Under the pieces are notes generated by a model. That model made no database searches, was not told where the DNA came from, and worked only from the letters and a program-made list of their open reading frames with translations. A program made the position numbers and the translations under genes. From assembly GCA_023388495.1 (NCBI GenBank), contig JAEWGC010000024.1:1-58528 (forward strand): DNA of 58,528 nt. The letters are read 5' to 3'. This DNA is from Bacillota bacterium (GTDB lineage: Bacteria; Bacillota; Clostridia; Tissierellales; Tissierellaceae). Of this stretch, positions 1 to 7,408 are shown piece by piece. The first letter of the stretch is position 1. Each line of letters opens with the position of its first letter.

Positions 1-770
1 AATATAAATACTAGCTGAATAACACCACTTATCCATTTACCTATATAGTAGTCCTTCCTATGGACGGATTGTGTAAAAAGCAGCTTTAGACTTCCAAGGT
101 TCTTATCCTTATTTATATTGTTATAAGTTAACAGTATGGTAATGATGATGATAAATTGAGGTAGAATATCAAAAAAATAGTTATAAGTATATGTAATATT
201 ATTGGCATCATCTGGATAAATGGGCTCTAAATTCTTTATATATAACTGATGATAATATTTAGACCATAAAAAATAGTATTCTTCCAAATTAGCAACCCCA
301 CTAAAAATAGGATAAAAATCTATATCCTCATAGGATATACCACCACTAACATCTTGCCATATGTCTATGGCATTCTTTTCAAAAACCTTGCTCCTTATGG
401 GATCATTGGTCACATATCCTTTCTTAGCTTTTAAAAGATTATAGAATGCAAATAATCTATTGATTTCTGATATGTTGTTTTCCTTATTGGTTTCAATGAT
501 TTGCTTTGGCAAATCGGTATATAGATATGTTGAATGATATTGCTTTGGGTATAACTCTTTTTTCATATCATCAAACTTTATTTCAGCCCAATCATATAAA
601 TGTCTACTTCCATAGGAGTAAATATCATGTCCTATGAAATGTCTATCTAATCTTTTGTTTTTCATCTCTGTAATATTTAACAGAGACATTATACATAGTA
701 TCCCTATAATAAACCATGTTAAAGGATTTCTTAATCTCTGTTTTAAATCCATTATTATTAGTGTAAGCAT
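1..770 (-). CDS. ABC-2 type permease, RiPP export (partial, runs off left edge)
   Basis: Reading the minus strand from the ATG at 770 gives an open frame of 256 codons to the window edge, beginning MLTLIIMDLKQRLRNPLTWF. It aligns without gaps to the permease at 2679-4031; I count about 38 differences in 256 residues. A first membrane segment lies near residues 15-32, then a long hydrophilic, probably extracytoplasmic, domain, then a second hydrophobic stretch near residues 205-225. It would form the membrane part of an ABC exporter with the ATPase at 908-2665. A fragment of a third copy (793-882) sits just upstream of it. The C-terminal half is outside the window, so whether the gene is intact is unknown. 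Confidence 0.8.
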   Translation of the reverse strand, partial: MLTLIIMDLKQRLRNPLTWFIIGILCIMSLLNITEMKNKRLDRHFIGHDIYSYGSRHLYDWAEIKFDDMKKELYPKQYHSTYLYTDLPKQIIETNKENNISEINRLFAFYNLLKAKKGYVTNDPIRSKVFEKNAIDIWQDVSGGISYEDIDFYPIFSGVANLEEYYFLWSKYYHQLYIKNLEPIYPDDANNITYTYNYFFDILPQFIIIITILLTYNNINKDKNLGSLKLLFTQSVHRKDYYIGKWISGVIQLVFI

Positions 771-792
771 GGAACTCCCCCTTACTTTTCCA

Positions 793-882
793 TTAAATCT
801 CTTTTCTATTAAAATATGGAACCCCTATGGTTAATAATAACAGTGTTGATAAGGATAAGGTGATGATAATATTAATTTGAAC
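793..882 (-). pseudogene. 3' remnant of a further copy of the RiPP permease
   Basis: Between the ATPase stop at 908 and the next permease start at 770, the minus strand reads an open stretch ending LSLSTLLLLTIGV followed by PYFNRKEI and a stop at 793-795. The intact permease at 2679-4031 ends with the same residues except R for P. Only about the last 28 codons are recognisable and there is no start codon. It is the tail of a permease copy whose body was lost, presumably by recombination between tandem copies. It is unlikely to be expressed as a protein. Confidence 0.75.
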
Positions 883-907
883 AATATGAATAAATATGGG
901 ACAGCAT

Positions 908-2665
908 TTATACATTTAACAATTTATCATATCCGATACAACTACACTCTAATTCTTGATGTTTTCCGTCACCGATAATCTTTCCTTCAGAAAATACTAT
1001 AATTCTCGAATTCATCTCTGCTATATTATCTAATCTATGGGTTATAAACATACATATCCTGTCTTTACTTTTATCTAATATTAAATCAAAAATATCCTTT
1101 TCTGAAACCGGGTCTAGGGAAGCTGTTGGCTCATCCAAGATATAGATATCCGCATCCCTTATAAATGCCCTACCCAATGCTATTCTCTGCCATTGCCCCT
1201 TTGATAATTCTTCTCCACCGAACCATCTACCCATTTGTGTATCTATTTTTTCTGCAAATCTATCTACTTTATTATTTAATTTTACTTCTTCTAATACTTT
1301 TACTATCTTGTCATCATTATTTATTTCATTTATATAACCAAATCCAATGTTCTCTCTTAGGGTCATCTCATATTTATTAAAGTCTTGAAATATAACCCCC
1401 ATCCTCTTCCTTAATACATTTAGATCTATCCCCTTTAACTCTATTCCATTTATTAGTATCTCACCCTGATAATCATCATAAAATCCACATAATAGTTTTA
1501 TAAAGGTTGTCTTTCCCGACCCATTCTCTCCTACGATTCCTATGGTATCGCCTTTATTGATTTTTATGTTGATATCTGAAAGTACAAAACTACTTGAACC
1601 TTCATAAGAATAGCTGACATTTTTAAACTCTATTTCTCTTATTTCTTCTATTTCCATTCTTCGATTTTCATCTTGTTTTGTTTCTAAATCCAACAGTTTA
1701 TAAAACTGCTCCACATATAGAATATCATTATAAATTTCTGATAAACTTGTTAGAAACATCCCCACATTTGATTGAATTGCACTTAAACTATCTATATAAG
1801 CAACTGTATCTCCTACTAATATCTTTCCTAGTGTAGCCATCTTCACTACGTTAAATATTACAAATAGGCTAATAACTTCCTCTATTAAACTTAGTCCTAT
1901 GGACCAAATAGTTCTTCTTTTAACCATATGTAGATCTTGACTCTGTATTTTTTTCTTTAGACTAGAAAATATATCTATTAAATACGAACCTATGTTATAG
2001 GTTTTCACTTCTTTGCAAGCTATATCATTTGTAAGCAAGTAACTTATATATGATGTTTTACGAACTTCTTTCATTCTTTCCATTCGCATTTTATAGTTTT
2101 CATATCCTATTCTGGTATTTATGATTGTAGATAATATAGGTGTTATAAATACTAATAGAAATACATAGGAATTCCAAGAAAGTATTACTACTGCAATTGA
2201 TATCATTGAAGCTATTTGCGTTATTACAGTAAGGATATTTCTATATGTTATATAAACCTTTACCTGTCCTTCCATTTCTGCCCTACTAATTATATTATAT
2301 ATCTCTGAATCTTCAAAATCCCGTAGTCTTAATTCTTTACATTTTTCTAAGACATCCATATTCATTTTATAATCTATTGTAACTTGTTGTTTGGTACTAA
2401 TATATCTATTTACTGATTGTATTAATTGAATCAAAATATTAATTATTCCATAAGTAATCAATATCACAATAAGATTAATCTCTCTTCCTTCACTTCCAAT
2501 AGTTATTCCATTAAGCAATATTCTCGTAGCCCATATTGACATTGCAGATGTTGCACCTACAAGTATAGTGAAGAAAAGAGTCATAATAAAATATTTAGGT
2601 GATATTTCATATATATAGTTCATTATCCTTTTTATAGAACTTATAGTTCTTTTATATCCCCTCAT
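908..2665 (-). CDS. ABC exporter, fused membrane and ATPase domains (585 aa)
   Basis: This half-size ABC exporter has an N-terminal six-helix membrane domain (about residues 20-310) and a C-terminal nucleotide-binding domain. Visible motifs are Walker A GENGSGKTT, the Q-loop region VIFQDFNKYEM, the signature LSKGQWQRIALGRA, Walker B IYILDEPTASLDP and the H-loop FITHR. There is no N-terminal C39 peptidase domain, so it would export but not cleave a leader peptide. The ATG is preceded by AAGGAG. It lies 13 nt after the permease in the RiPP operon, so export of the mature product or immunity is the likely role; the substrate is inferred from context. Divergence from bacteriocin exporters with their own peptidase means the leader protease must lie elsewhere. 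Confidence 0.9.
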   Translation of the reverse strand: MRGYKRTISSIKRIMNYIYEISPKYFIMTLFFTILVGATSAMSIWATRILLNGITIGSEGREINLIVILITYGIINILIQLIQSVNRYISTKQQVTIDYKMNMDVLEKCKELRLRDFEDSEIYNIISRAEMEGQVKVYITYRNILTVITQIASMISIAVVILSWNSYVFLLVFITPILSTIINTRIGYENYKMRMERMKEVRKTSYISYLLTNDIACKEVKTYNIGSYLIDIFSSLKKKIQSQDLHMVKRRTIWSIGLSLIEEVISLFVIFNVVKMATLGKILVGDTVAYIDSLSAIQSNVGMFLTSLSEIYNDILYVEQFYKLLDLETKQDENRRMEIEEIREIEFKNVSYSYEGSSSFVLSDINIKINKGDTIGIVGENGSGKTTFIKLLCGFYDDYQGEILINGIELKGIDLNVLRKRMGVIFQDFNKYEMTLRENIGFGYINEINNDDKIVKVLEEVKLNNKVDRFAEKIDTQMGRWFGGEELSKGQWQRIALGRAFIRDADIYILDEPTASLDPVSEKDIFDLILDKSKDRICMFITHRLDNIAEMNSRIIVFSEGKIIGDGKHQELECSCIGYDKLLNV

Positions 2666-2678
2666 ATCTTATTTCTCC

Positions 2679-4031
2679 TTAGATCTCTTTTCTATTAAAA
2701 TACCGAACCCCTATGGTCAATAATAGCAGTGTTGATAAGGATAAGATAATAATACTGGTCAGTGCTGTTACATTATATGTCCCTATAACTATCCTTGATG
2801 CATGTTCCATGGTAAAGGGGCTTAAGTTTAGATGTTCTCCATATTTAAATGGACTACTTACCAATGTACCTAAGATAAATACTGCTGATGCTGCAACGAA
2901 ACTGATAATTTCCTTATTTATAATAGCTGACATCAATTGTACCAACGCCACTGCAAAGGCTATAAATAATATGGTTAGCAATAGGAGTATGAATAGATAC
3001 TTGTAAAATGAGATAAATTCCATTCTTCTATGTGGAAAAACCGTATCTATGACTAATTCATGTCCTGGTGCATATTTACTAATGGTAGTATTAAGTCCAA
3101 AGGTTGGAATAAATCCCCACTGTGATTTAGCAACTTCCGAGTAATTAGGAATGGAATTAAAACTTATCATGGTATCTTTCAAATATAGTATAGGATAATT
3201 CATTGGCACAAAATGATTAGTTAACCTAAGTACAATATTTGTAATCATCGGTGGTAACAAGAATATGATTAATAATTGGATAGTACCGCCAATCCATTTA
3301 CCTATATAGTAGTCTCTTCTATGGACGGATTGTGTAAAAAGCAGCTTTAGACTTCCAATGTTCTTATCCTTATTTATATTGTTATAAGTTAAAAGTATTG
3401 TAATAATAATGATAAAAAAAGGCAGGATATCGTAAAAATAATTATAAGTATATGTAATATTATTGGCATCATCTGGATAAATGGGCTCTAAATCCTTTAT
3501 ATATAACTGGTGATAATACTTTGCCCATAAAAAATAATACTCTTCCATATTAGAAATACCACTAAAAATAGGATAAAAATTTATATCATCATAGGGTATG
3601 CCTCCACTAACATCTCTCCATATATCTATGGCCTTCTTTTCAAAAACCTTGCTCCTTATAGGGTCATTGGTTACATATCCTCTTTTAGCTTTTACAAGAT
3701 TATAGAATGCAAATAATCTATTGATTTCTGATATATTATTTTCCTTATTGGCTTCAACGATTTGCTTTGGCAAATCGGTATATAGATATGTTGAATAATA
3801 TTGCTTTGGATATAACTCTTTTTTCATATCATCAAACTTTATTTCAGCCCAGTTATTCAAATGTTTGCTTCCAAATGAATGAATGTCATGTCCTATGAAA
3901 TGTCTATCTAATCTTTTGTTTTTCATCTCTATAATATTTAACAGAGACATCAGACATAATACTGCTATAATAAACCATGTTAATGGATTTCTTAGTCTTC
4001 TCTTTAGCTCTATACCGACTAGTTCTAGCAT
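2679..4031 (-). CDS. ABC-2 type permease, RiPP export (450 aa)
   Basis: This membrane protein has one N-terminal helix (residues about 15-32), a long polar domain to about residue 200, then several hydrophobic segments up to the C-terminus. That shape fits ABC-2 permeases that partner a separate ATPase. I see no catalytic motif. The ATG follows an AGGGGGA ribosome site, and the gene sits between the precursor (4121-4303) and the ATP-binding exporter (908-2665). A near copy starts at 770 and a third copy survives as a fragment at 793-882. Export of, or self-protection from, the locus peptide is inferred from neighbours only. Confidence 0.82.
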   Translation of the reverse strand: MLELVGIELKRRLRNPLTWFIIAVLCLMSLLNIIEMKNKRLDRHFIGHDIHSFGSKHLNNWAEIKFDDMKKELYPKQYYSTYLYTDLPKQIVEANKENNISEINRLFAFYNLVKAKRGYVTNDPIRSKVFEKKAIDIWRDVSGGIPYDDINFYPIFSGISNMEEYYFLWAKYYHQLYIKDLEPIYPDDANNITYTYNYFYDILPFFIIIITILLTYNNINKDKNIGSLKLLFTQSVHRRDYYIGKWIGGTIQLLIIFLLPPMITNIVLRLTNHFVPMNYPILYLKDTMISFNSIPNYSEVAKSQWGFIPTFGLNTTISKYAPGHELVIDTVFPHRRMEFISFYKYLFILLLLTILFIAFAVALVQLMSAIINKEIISFVAASAVFILGTLVSSPFKYGEHLNLSPFTMEHASRIVIGTYNVTALTSIIILSLSTLLLLTIGVRYFNRKEI

Positions 4032-4068
4032 TCAATCCCCCTACTTCCAAATGACATTATTTATATAA

Positions 4069-4355
4069 AACCGACGCAAATTAATCTAACTTAAAATACT
4101 ATTGATTATAAAGAAATCAATTAAAATTTTTGCTCTATTCCTTCAGGCATTGTCCCTGAGTAAGCATATTCACTTTGGTTATCTTCATATGTTTCCTTTT
4201 GCTCTTTTGCCCAGCCAGGACACGCCGCCCTACATGAGCAAGCTCTTAAAATTCCCTCTAGTGATGTTTCTACCTTTTTCTCTACATTTGTTAATTTTCT
4301 CATGTAAAATCCCCCTTATTTATCATTTACCCAATATCCTTCATTTGCGTCGGTT
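4069..4355. repeat. 13-bp perfect inverted repeat enclosing the RiPP precursor
   Basis: AACCGACGCAAAT at 4069-4081 is the exact reverse complement of ATTTGCGTCGGTT at 4343-4355. The arms flank the precursor gene (4121-4303) and little else. Neither arm extends further. They may be the ends of a small mobile or shuffled cassette, or base-pair in the transcript to set off the precursor message. No target-site duplication is obvious. Confidence 0.6.
4121..4303 (-). CDS. Cys-rich RiPP precursor peptide (60 aa)
   Basis: This small peptide has a charged N-terminal part (residues 1-20, rich in K and E) followed by a cysteine cluster, ACSCRAACPGW, with Cys at 22, 24 and 28, and a hydrophilic tail rich in E, Y, S and Q. 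Position and composition fit the substrate of the radical SAM maturase upstream, resembling the clostridial CLI_3235-type bacteriocin precursors. The ATG is preceded by AAGGGGGA, a stronger site than most neighbours, as expected for a highly made substrate. A thioether (Cys-to-alpha-carbon) modification is a reasonable guess for this enzyme class but cannot be seen in the sequence. No double-glycine motif directly precedes the Cys cluster. Confidence 0.75.
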   Translation of the reverse strand: MRKLTNVEKKVETSLEGILRACSCRAACPGWAKEQKETYEDNQSEYAYSGTMPEGIEQKF

Positions 4356-4366
4356 CTACATCAAAA

Positions 4367-4609
4367 TTATGAAGATAATAACAAATGTATATTATCTATA
4401 CATTGGAAAAAACCGTTTTTTATCTTATCCTCTGATAGAATTCCTTTATAATTTTTCTTTATGTGAAAATATAAATATAGCAATTCTTCGCTGGTTAAAT
4501 AAAACGGCTTACCAAATAAAGACTTATCAGTATTTTCTAGAACCAAATTAATCTCTTTCTTAAATAACTTTGAGACATCATCACATAATCTGCTCTTTAA
4601 GTTATCCAA
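4367..4609 (-). CDS. Acyl-carrier-related RiPP maturation protein (80 aa)
   Basis: This small helical protein has the length and helix pattern of an acyl carrier protein. The stretch around KSLFGKPFYLTSEELLYLYF replaces the usual phosphopantetheine loop (D-S-L), so the attachment serine motif is not clearly present. It resembles the acyl-carrier-related protein known from clostridial Cys-rich peptide maturation loci; its role there is unknown. I chose the TTG at 4609 because AAGGAGGGGAGG lies just before it. A longer frame to a TTG at 4639 would place that ribosome site inside the gene and overlap the upstream gene. Confidence 0.65.
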   Translation of the reverse strand: MDNLKSRLCDDVSKLFKKEINLVLENTDKSLFGKPFYLTSEELLYLYFHIKKNYKGILSEDKIKNGFFQCIDNIHLLLSS

Positions 4610-4622
4610 ATACCTCCCCTCC

Positions 4623-5717
4623 TTATGCAAATTTTTCAATTATATTATTGATTATAAAATCTATATCTTCTCTTCTATTGAGGTTAACCAACGATAATTC
4701 ATAGTCCTTTCCAGTTCCATCTACTATTACATCCATATCCTTTTCTGAAATATATAAAGGCTTATCTAATTCATTTATGGTTTGTGTTCCAACATCATAA
4801 ATGGCATTTGATACATTTAATATATCAATTTCTTTTTTTATAGTACTTTTAAAATATTGGTTGATTTCTTCTATATACTCTCCATCTAACACTGTCTGCG
4901 GTACTGTTAGTATAAAGTAATCTGGCTTAATTGTTTGAGCAATCATATATGCATATATGCCAAATGAATTGTGGAAACTATTGCTATATTGCATCATTCC
5001 CTTTGGTATATCCATCAATATTATATCTGGCTTTTCCACATAGTCTATGGCTTGTATATACCTATTCACAGAAATTATTTGGTTTTCTGGTGATATATTC
5101 TCTGCCATAAAATCCATTGGATAATCCATTGTGCCAAAGATCTTCCCATCCATTTCTTTACTTATCAGAGATACCTTGTACCCTGCTCTCTCCATGATCA
5201 TCTTAATTTGTAGTCCTATATCAAAACTATCTATGGTCTCCAATATCCCTCCGATATATACGATGGGAACCTTCGGTTTATATAGGGGCATATCCAATTC
5301 ATTATATCTCCTGATCATGGTTTCTATCTTATCATTTATTTTCTGTGTCTCATCTAGTACAATTCTGTTGCAGGACTTCAATCGTATGTCTATTTCCTCA
5401 TCTTTTCCCAAATAGATAACTTCTATATTCCTTTTCTTTATACAGTCAAGAATCTCCAGCATTTCATCTTCATACAATTTATACTTCATATGAGATGAAA
5501 TAATCACTGTATCATAATCTTTGAAATCTATTTCCCTAAAATCTTTTACTATAATACCAGTACTGGTTCTATTAACTGCATAGGAGATATCCTTATTGAT
5601 TAGACCTGCACCAATGGGAGCTATGACATCGATAGCCTTATTATTTAATAAAAATCCTTTCACCAGCCCATAAGTCTCATGACCATATGGATATAGTAGA
5701 TATTTCTTTTTTACCAT
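4623..5717 (-). CDS. Peptide maturation system protein, clostridial RiPP type (364 aa)
   Basis: This soluble protein is encoded directly after the radical SAM enzyme. It resembles the family defined by clostridial Cys-rich peptide loci (natural-product maturation protein, often called the TIGR04066 type); no enzymatic activity is established for that family. Visible features are an N-terminal alpha/beta segment that could be a Rossmann-like fold and a middle part starting VPIVYIGGILETIDSF that looks like a second alpha/beta domain. A conserved-looking DIILMDIPKGMMQYSNSF lies near residue 235. The ATG at 5717 follows GAGGTG at good spacing; a GTG three codons upstream would sit on that site. 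It overlaps neither neighbour. Confidence 0.7.
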   Translation of the reverse strand: MVKKKYLLYPYGHETYGLVKGFLLNNKAIDVIAPIGAGLINKDISYAVNRTSTGIIVKDFREIDFKDYDTVIISSHMKYKLYEDEMLEILDCIKKRNIEVIYLGKDEEIDIRLKSCNRIVLDETQKINDKIETMIRRYNELDMPLYKPKVPIVYIGGILETIDSFDIGLQIKMIMERAGYKVSLISKEMDGKIFGTMDYPMDFMAENISPENQIISVNRYIQAIDYVEKPDIILMDIPKGMMQYSNSFHNSFGIYAYMIAQTIKPDYFILTVPQTVLDGEYIEEINQYFKSTIKKEIDILNVSNAIYDVGTQTINELDKPLYISEKDMDVIVDGTGKDYELSLVNLNRREDIDFIINNIIEKFA

Positions 5718-5727
5718 ATGCCACACC

Positions 5728-7128
5728 TCAATCCATAATTATCTCATTTATTATTTCTCTACCTATTAATTCATTGTGAAAGTCGTATCTAACATTTTTA
5801 CATCTATCTTTTATCTTATCTTCATCTATTACCTTACAGTCATGTGCCTTTACACATAATCTACAATGCCTAAAAGCAAAACAATCCTCACAGTTTTTTA
5901 TAACAGTTCTGGCTATATTTAATACATCTTCCACCCTACCCATATCAAATCCATTTTCTATCCTTCCAATACAGTTTGAGTCTATATTTTCACTAACTCT
6001 CTCACAAGGAAACAGTCGCCCCTCTACATCTACCATAAGCCTCTGATAACCAGGAATACATGGACCTGATGGACAGTTTTTAGTACCTAATATGGTTTGT
6101 TTTTGCAGTCCTCTCCACATTTTATGTATGGACTGAAAAAACATATTCCTATATAATTTATTATCACTCATATCTATTTCACCAAAATAATGTAAATAGG
6201 ATAAAAATTTAGGATAGTTATAATCATTTACAAATGCTTCAGTAGCTACATATTTATCTTCCTTATAATCATCTTCAACGATTGCAGTCATAATATTAAC
6301 CTTGCTTAAATTAGGATTGTCTTGAAATAATGAAATGTATTTTTTAAAGTCCTGACTCGGGTCTATAACCATATTTATGGAAATCCTATCAAAGATTTTT
6401 CTATAGTTTTCATACATGTAATCCATATTTTCTACTACCTTATCGAATACACTCTGATCACTACCTGCAAATTTTCTATTCTTATCATTCACAGCTTTGG
6501 GCCCATCCAGGCTTATTACTATACTGAAATTTTCCTTCTCAAATAATTCCAGTACTTCATCTGATATGAGGGTTCCATTTGTTGTGATTGTATATCTTAC
6601 TTCTTTCCCTTGAAATATTTCTTTACAATAATTGACAGTTTCCTTAATCAAGCCAAATTCTACTAAAGGCTCTCCGCCATAGAATCCTATAGTAACAGAA
6701 TCTCTATCAACTGAATTATCTCGTAATAACAACAGTGCTTTTTTTATTGTTTCTATGCTTATTTTTTTATTCCCATGAAGTCTATTACTTCCGTCATTGG
6801 ACGTATACGGACAGTATGAACACCTTAAGTTGCACGCCTGAGTTAATTGGATGGTCAGTAGCCCTAATTTTCTCTTTAGATAATAATCCAGCATACCCGT
6901 TGCTGGATGCTCTATTTCTTTTACCCTGTTATCAGATAAATATCCTTCTTCTTTTAGTCTAGATACTTCCCTTTCTATCTTATCATCCATAACAAAATTA
7001 TCATGATCATACATTAATTTCTTTAAATAATCATATAGCTCCTTCTCTATCCTTACATTCTCATTTCTATTTACATCATAAAAGTAATAATTTTGAGGTG
7101 TTTCAAATAAATGAATAAATGGTTTCAA
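5728..7128 (-). CDS. Radical SAM/SPASM peptide maturase (466 aa)
   Basis: This enzyme is predicted to modify the Cys-rich precursor using S-adenosylmethionine radical chemistry. The SAM-binding cluster motif CNLRCSYC (Cys 99, 103, 106) follows QLTQA, and YGGEPLVEF is the GGEP motif. The C-terminal SPASM region holds many cysteines: CPSGPCIPGYQ, LFPCERV, NCEDCFAFRHCRLC, HDC and DRC, enough for two auxiliary [4Fe-4S] clusters. The N-terminal about 75 residues look like a precursor-recognition region (RRE/PqqD-like), which I infer from position. The start is a TTG with AAGGGGGG before it. It matches the maturase type called CcpM in clostridial Cys-rich peptide loci. Confidence 0.88.
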   Translation of the reverse strand: MKPFIHLFETPQNYYFYDVNRNENVRIEKELYDYLKKLMYDHDNFVMDDKIEREVSRLKEEGYLSDNRVKEIEHPATGMLDYYLKRKLGLLTIQLTQACNLRCSYCPYTSNDGSNRLHGNKKISIETIKKALLLLRDNSVDRDSVTIGFYGGEPLVEFGLIKETVNYCKEIFQGKEVRYTITTNGTLISDEVLELFEKENFSIVISLDGPKAVNDKNRKFAGSDQSVFDKVVENMDYMYENYRKIFDRISINMVIDPSQDFKKYISLFQDNPNLSKVNIMTAIVEDDYKEDKYVATEAFVNDYNYPKFLSYLHYFGEIDMSDNKLYRNMFFQSIHKMWRGLQKQTILGTKNCPSGPCIPGYQRLMVDVEGRLFPCERVSENIDSNCIGRIENGFDMGRVEDVLNIARTVIKNCEDCFAFRHCRLCVKAHDCKVIDEDKIKDRCKNVRYDFHNELIGREIINEIIMD

Positions 7129-7156
7129 GATTTATCCCCCCTTAGTCCAGTGTAAC

Positions 7157-7309
7157 CTATGACTTATATTCATCCTCATAAGAATGTATGTCTATTGCAT
7201 CATCATATTTACCAATATCATCTGCAACGACCCACTCAGCTTTAGATAAATTTAAAAATTGCAAAACCAGTAATATACTTGATAGAAATATCCATCTCTT
7301 TAATCTCAT
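7157..7309 (-). CDS. Small peptide with signal-like N-terminus, possible pheromone precursor (50 aa)
   Basis: On the minus strand an ATG at 7309, preceded by AGGGGAG at 5-nt spacing, opens a 50-codon frame ending at TAG 7157-7159. It reads MRLKRWIFLSSILLVLQF then NLSKAEWVVADDIGKYDDA and IDIHSYEDEYKS. The charged start plus about 16 hydrophobic residues, with a possible cleavage after SKA, looks like a secretion signal; the tail is acidic and has no Cys. It is the first gene of the RiPP operon and is divergent from a TPR regulator, the layout of Rgg/SHP-like peptide-signalling pairs. It could instead be a second substrate or an immunity peptide. I do not recognise a family. Confidence 0.6.
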   Translation of the reverse strand: MRLKRWIFLSSILLVLQFLNLSKAEWVVADDIGKYDDAIDIHSYEDEYKS

Positions 7310-7323
7310 TCATTCTCCCCTTA

Positions 7324-7352
7324 TTTACATCTATCCTATTTAATACTATAAT
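7324..7352 (+). promoter_or_regulatory. Promoter of the XRE/TPR regulator gene
   Basis: TTTACA (7324-7329) and a perfect TATAAT (7347-7352) are 17 nt apart on the plus strand. Transcription would start near 7359, so the palindrome at 7377-7392 would lie in the leader of this transcript. Confidence 0.6.
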
Positions 7353-7376
7353 ATATGGTAAATTAAGTAAGTTCAA
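7348..7376 (-). promoter_or_regulatory. Promoter of the RiPP operon
   Basis: On the minus strand TTGAAC (7371-7376) and TATTAT (7348-7353) are 17 nt apart. The -10 element overlaps the -10 of the opposite promoter, so the two promoters probably compete. The palindrome at 7377-7392 lies immediately upstream of this -35. Confidence 0.55.
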
Positions 7377-7392
7377 CCCGATTGGAATCGGG
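7377..7392. promoter_or_regulatory. Palindromic operator-like site CCCGATTGGAATCGGG
   Basis: This perfect inverted repeat has 7-bp arms and a 2-bp centre, and is GC-rich in an AT-rich gap. It abuts the -35 of the RiPP operon promoter (centre about 43 bp upstream of the expected start, a typical activator position). It is also within the leader of the regulator transcript (a repressing position). A binding site for the adjacent XRE/TPR protein is the simplest reading. Confidence 0.6.
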
Positions 7393-7408
7393 GTAGATTT
7401 GAAAGGAT

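Noticed and set aside
4367..4639. Longer version of the acyl-carrier-like ORF starting at TTG 4639
   Set aside because: It would overlap the upstream gene and place the strong AAGGAGGGGAGG ribosome site inside the coding region; the TTG at 4609 fits that site.
7242..7313. Alternative 23-codon frame from the ATG at 7313 upstream of the radical SAM gene
   Set aside because: It overlaps the better 50-codon frame, sits only 1 nt from the AGGGGAG ribosome site, and has no distinctive composition.
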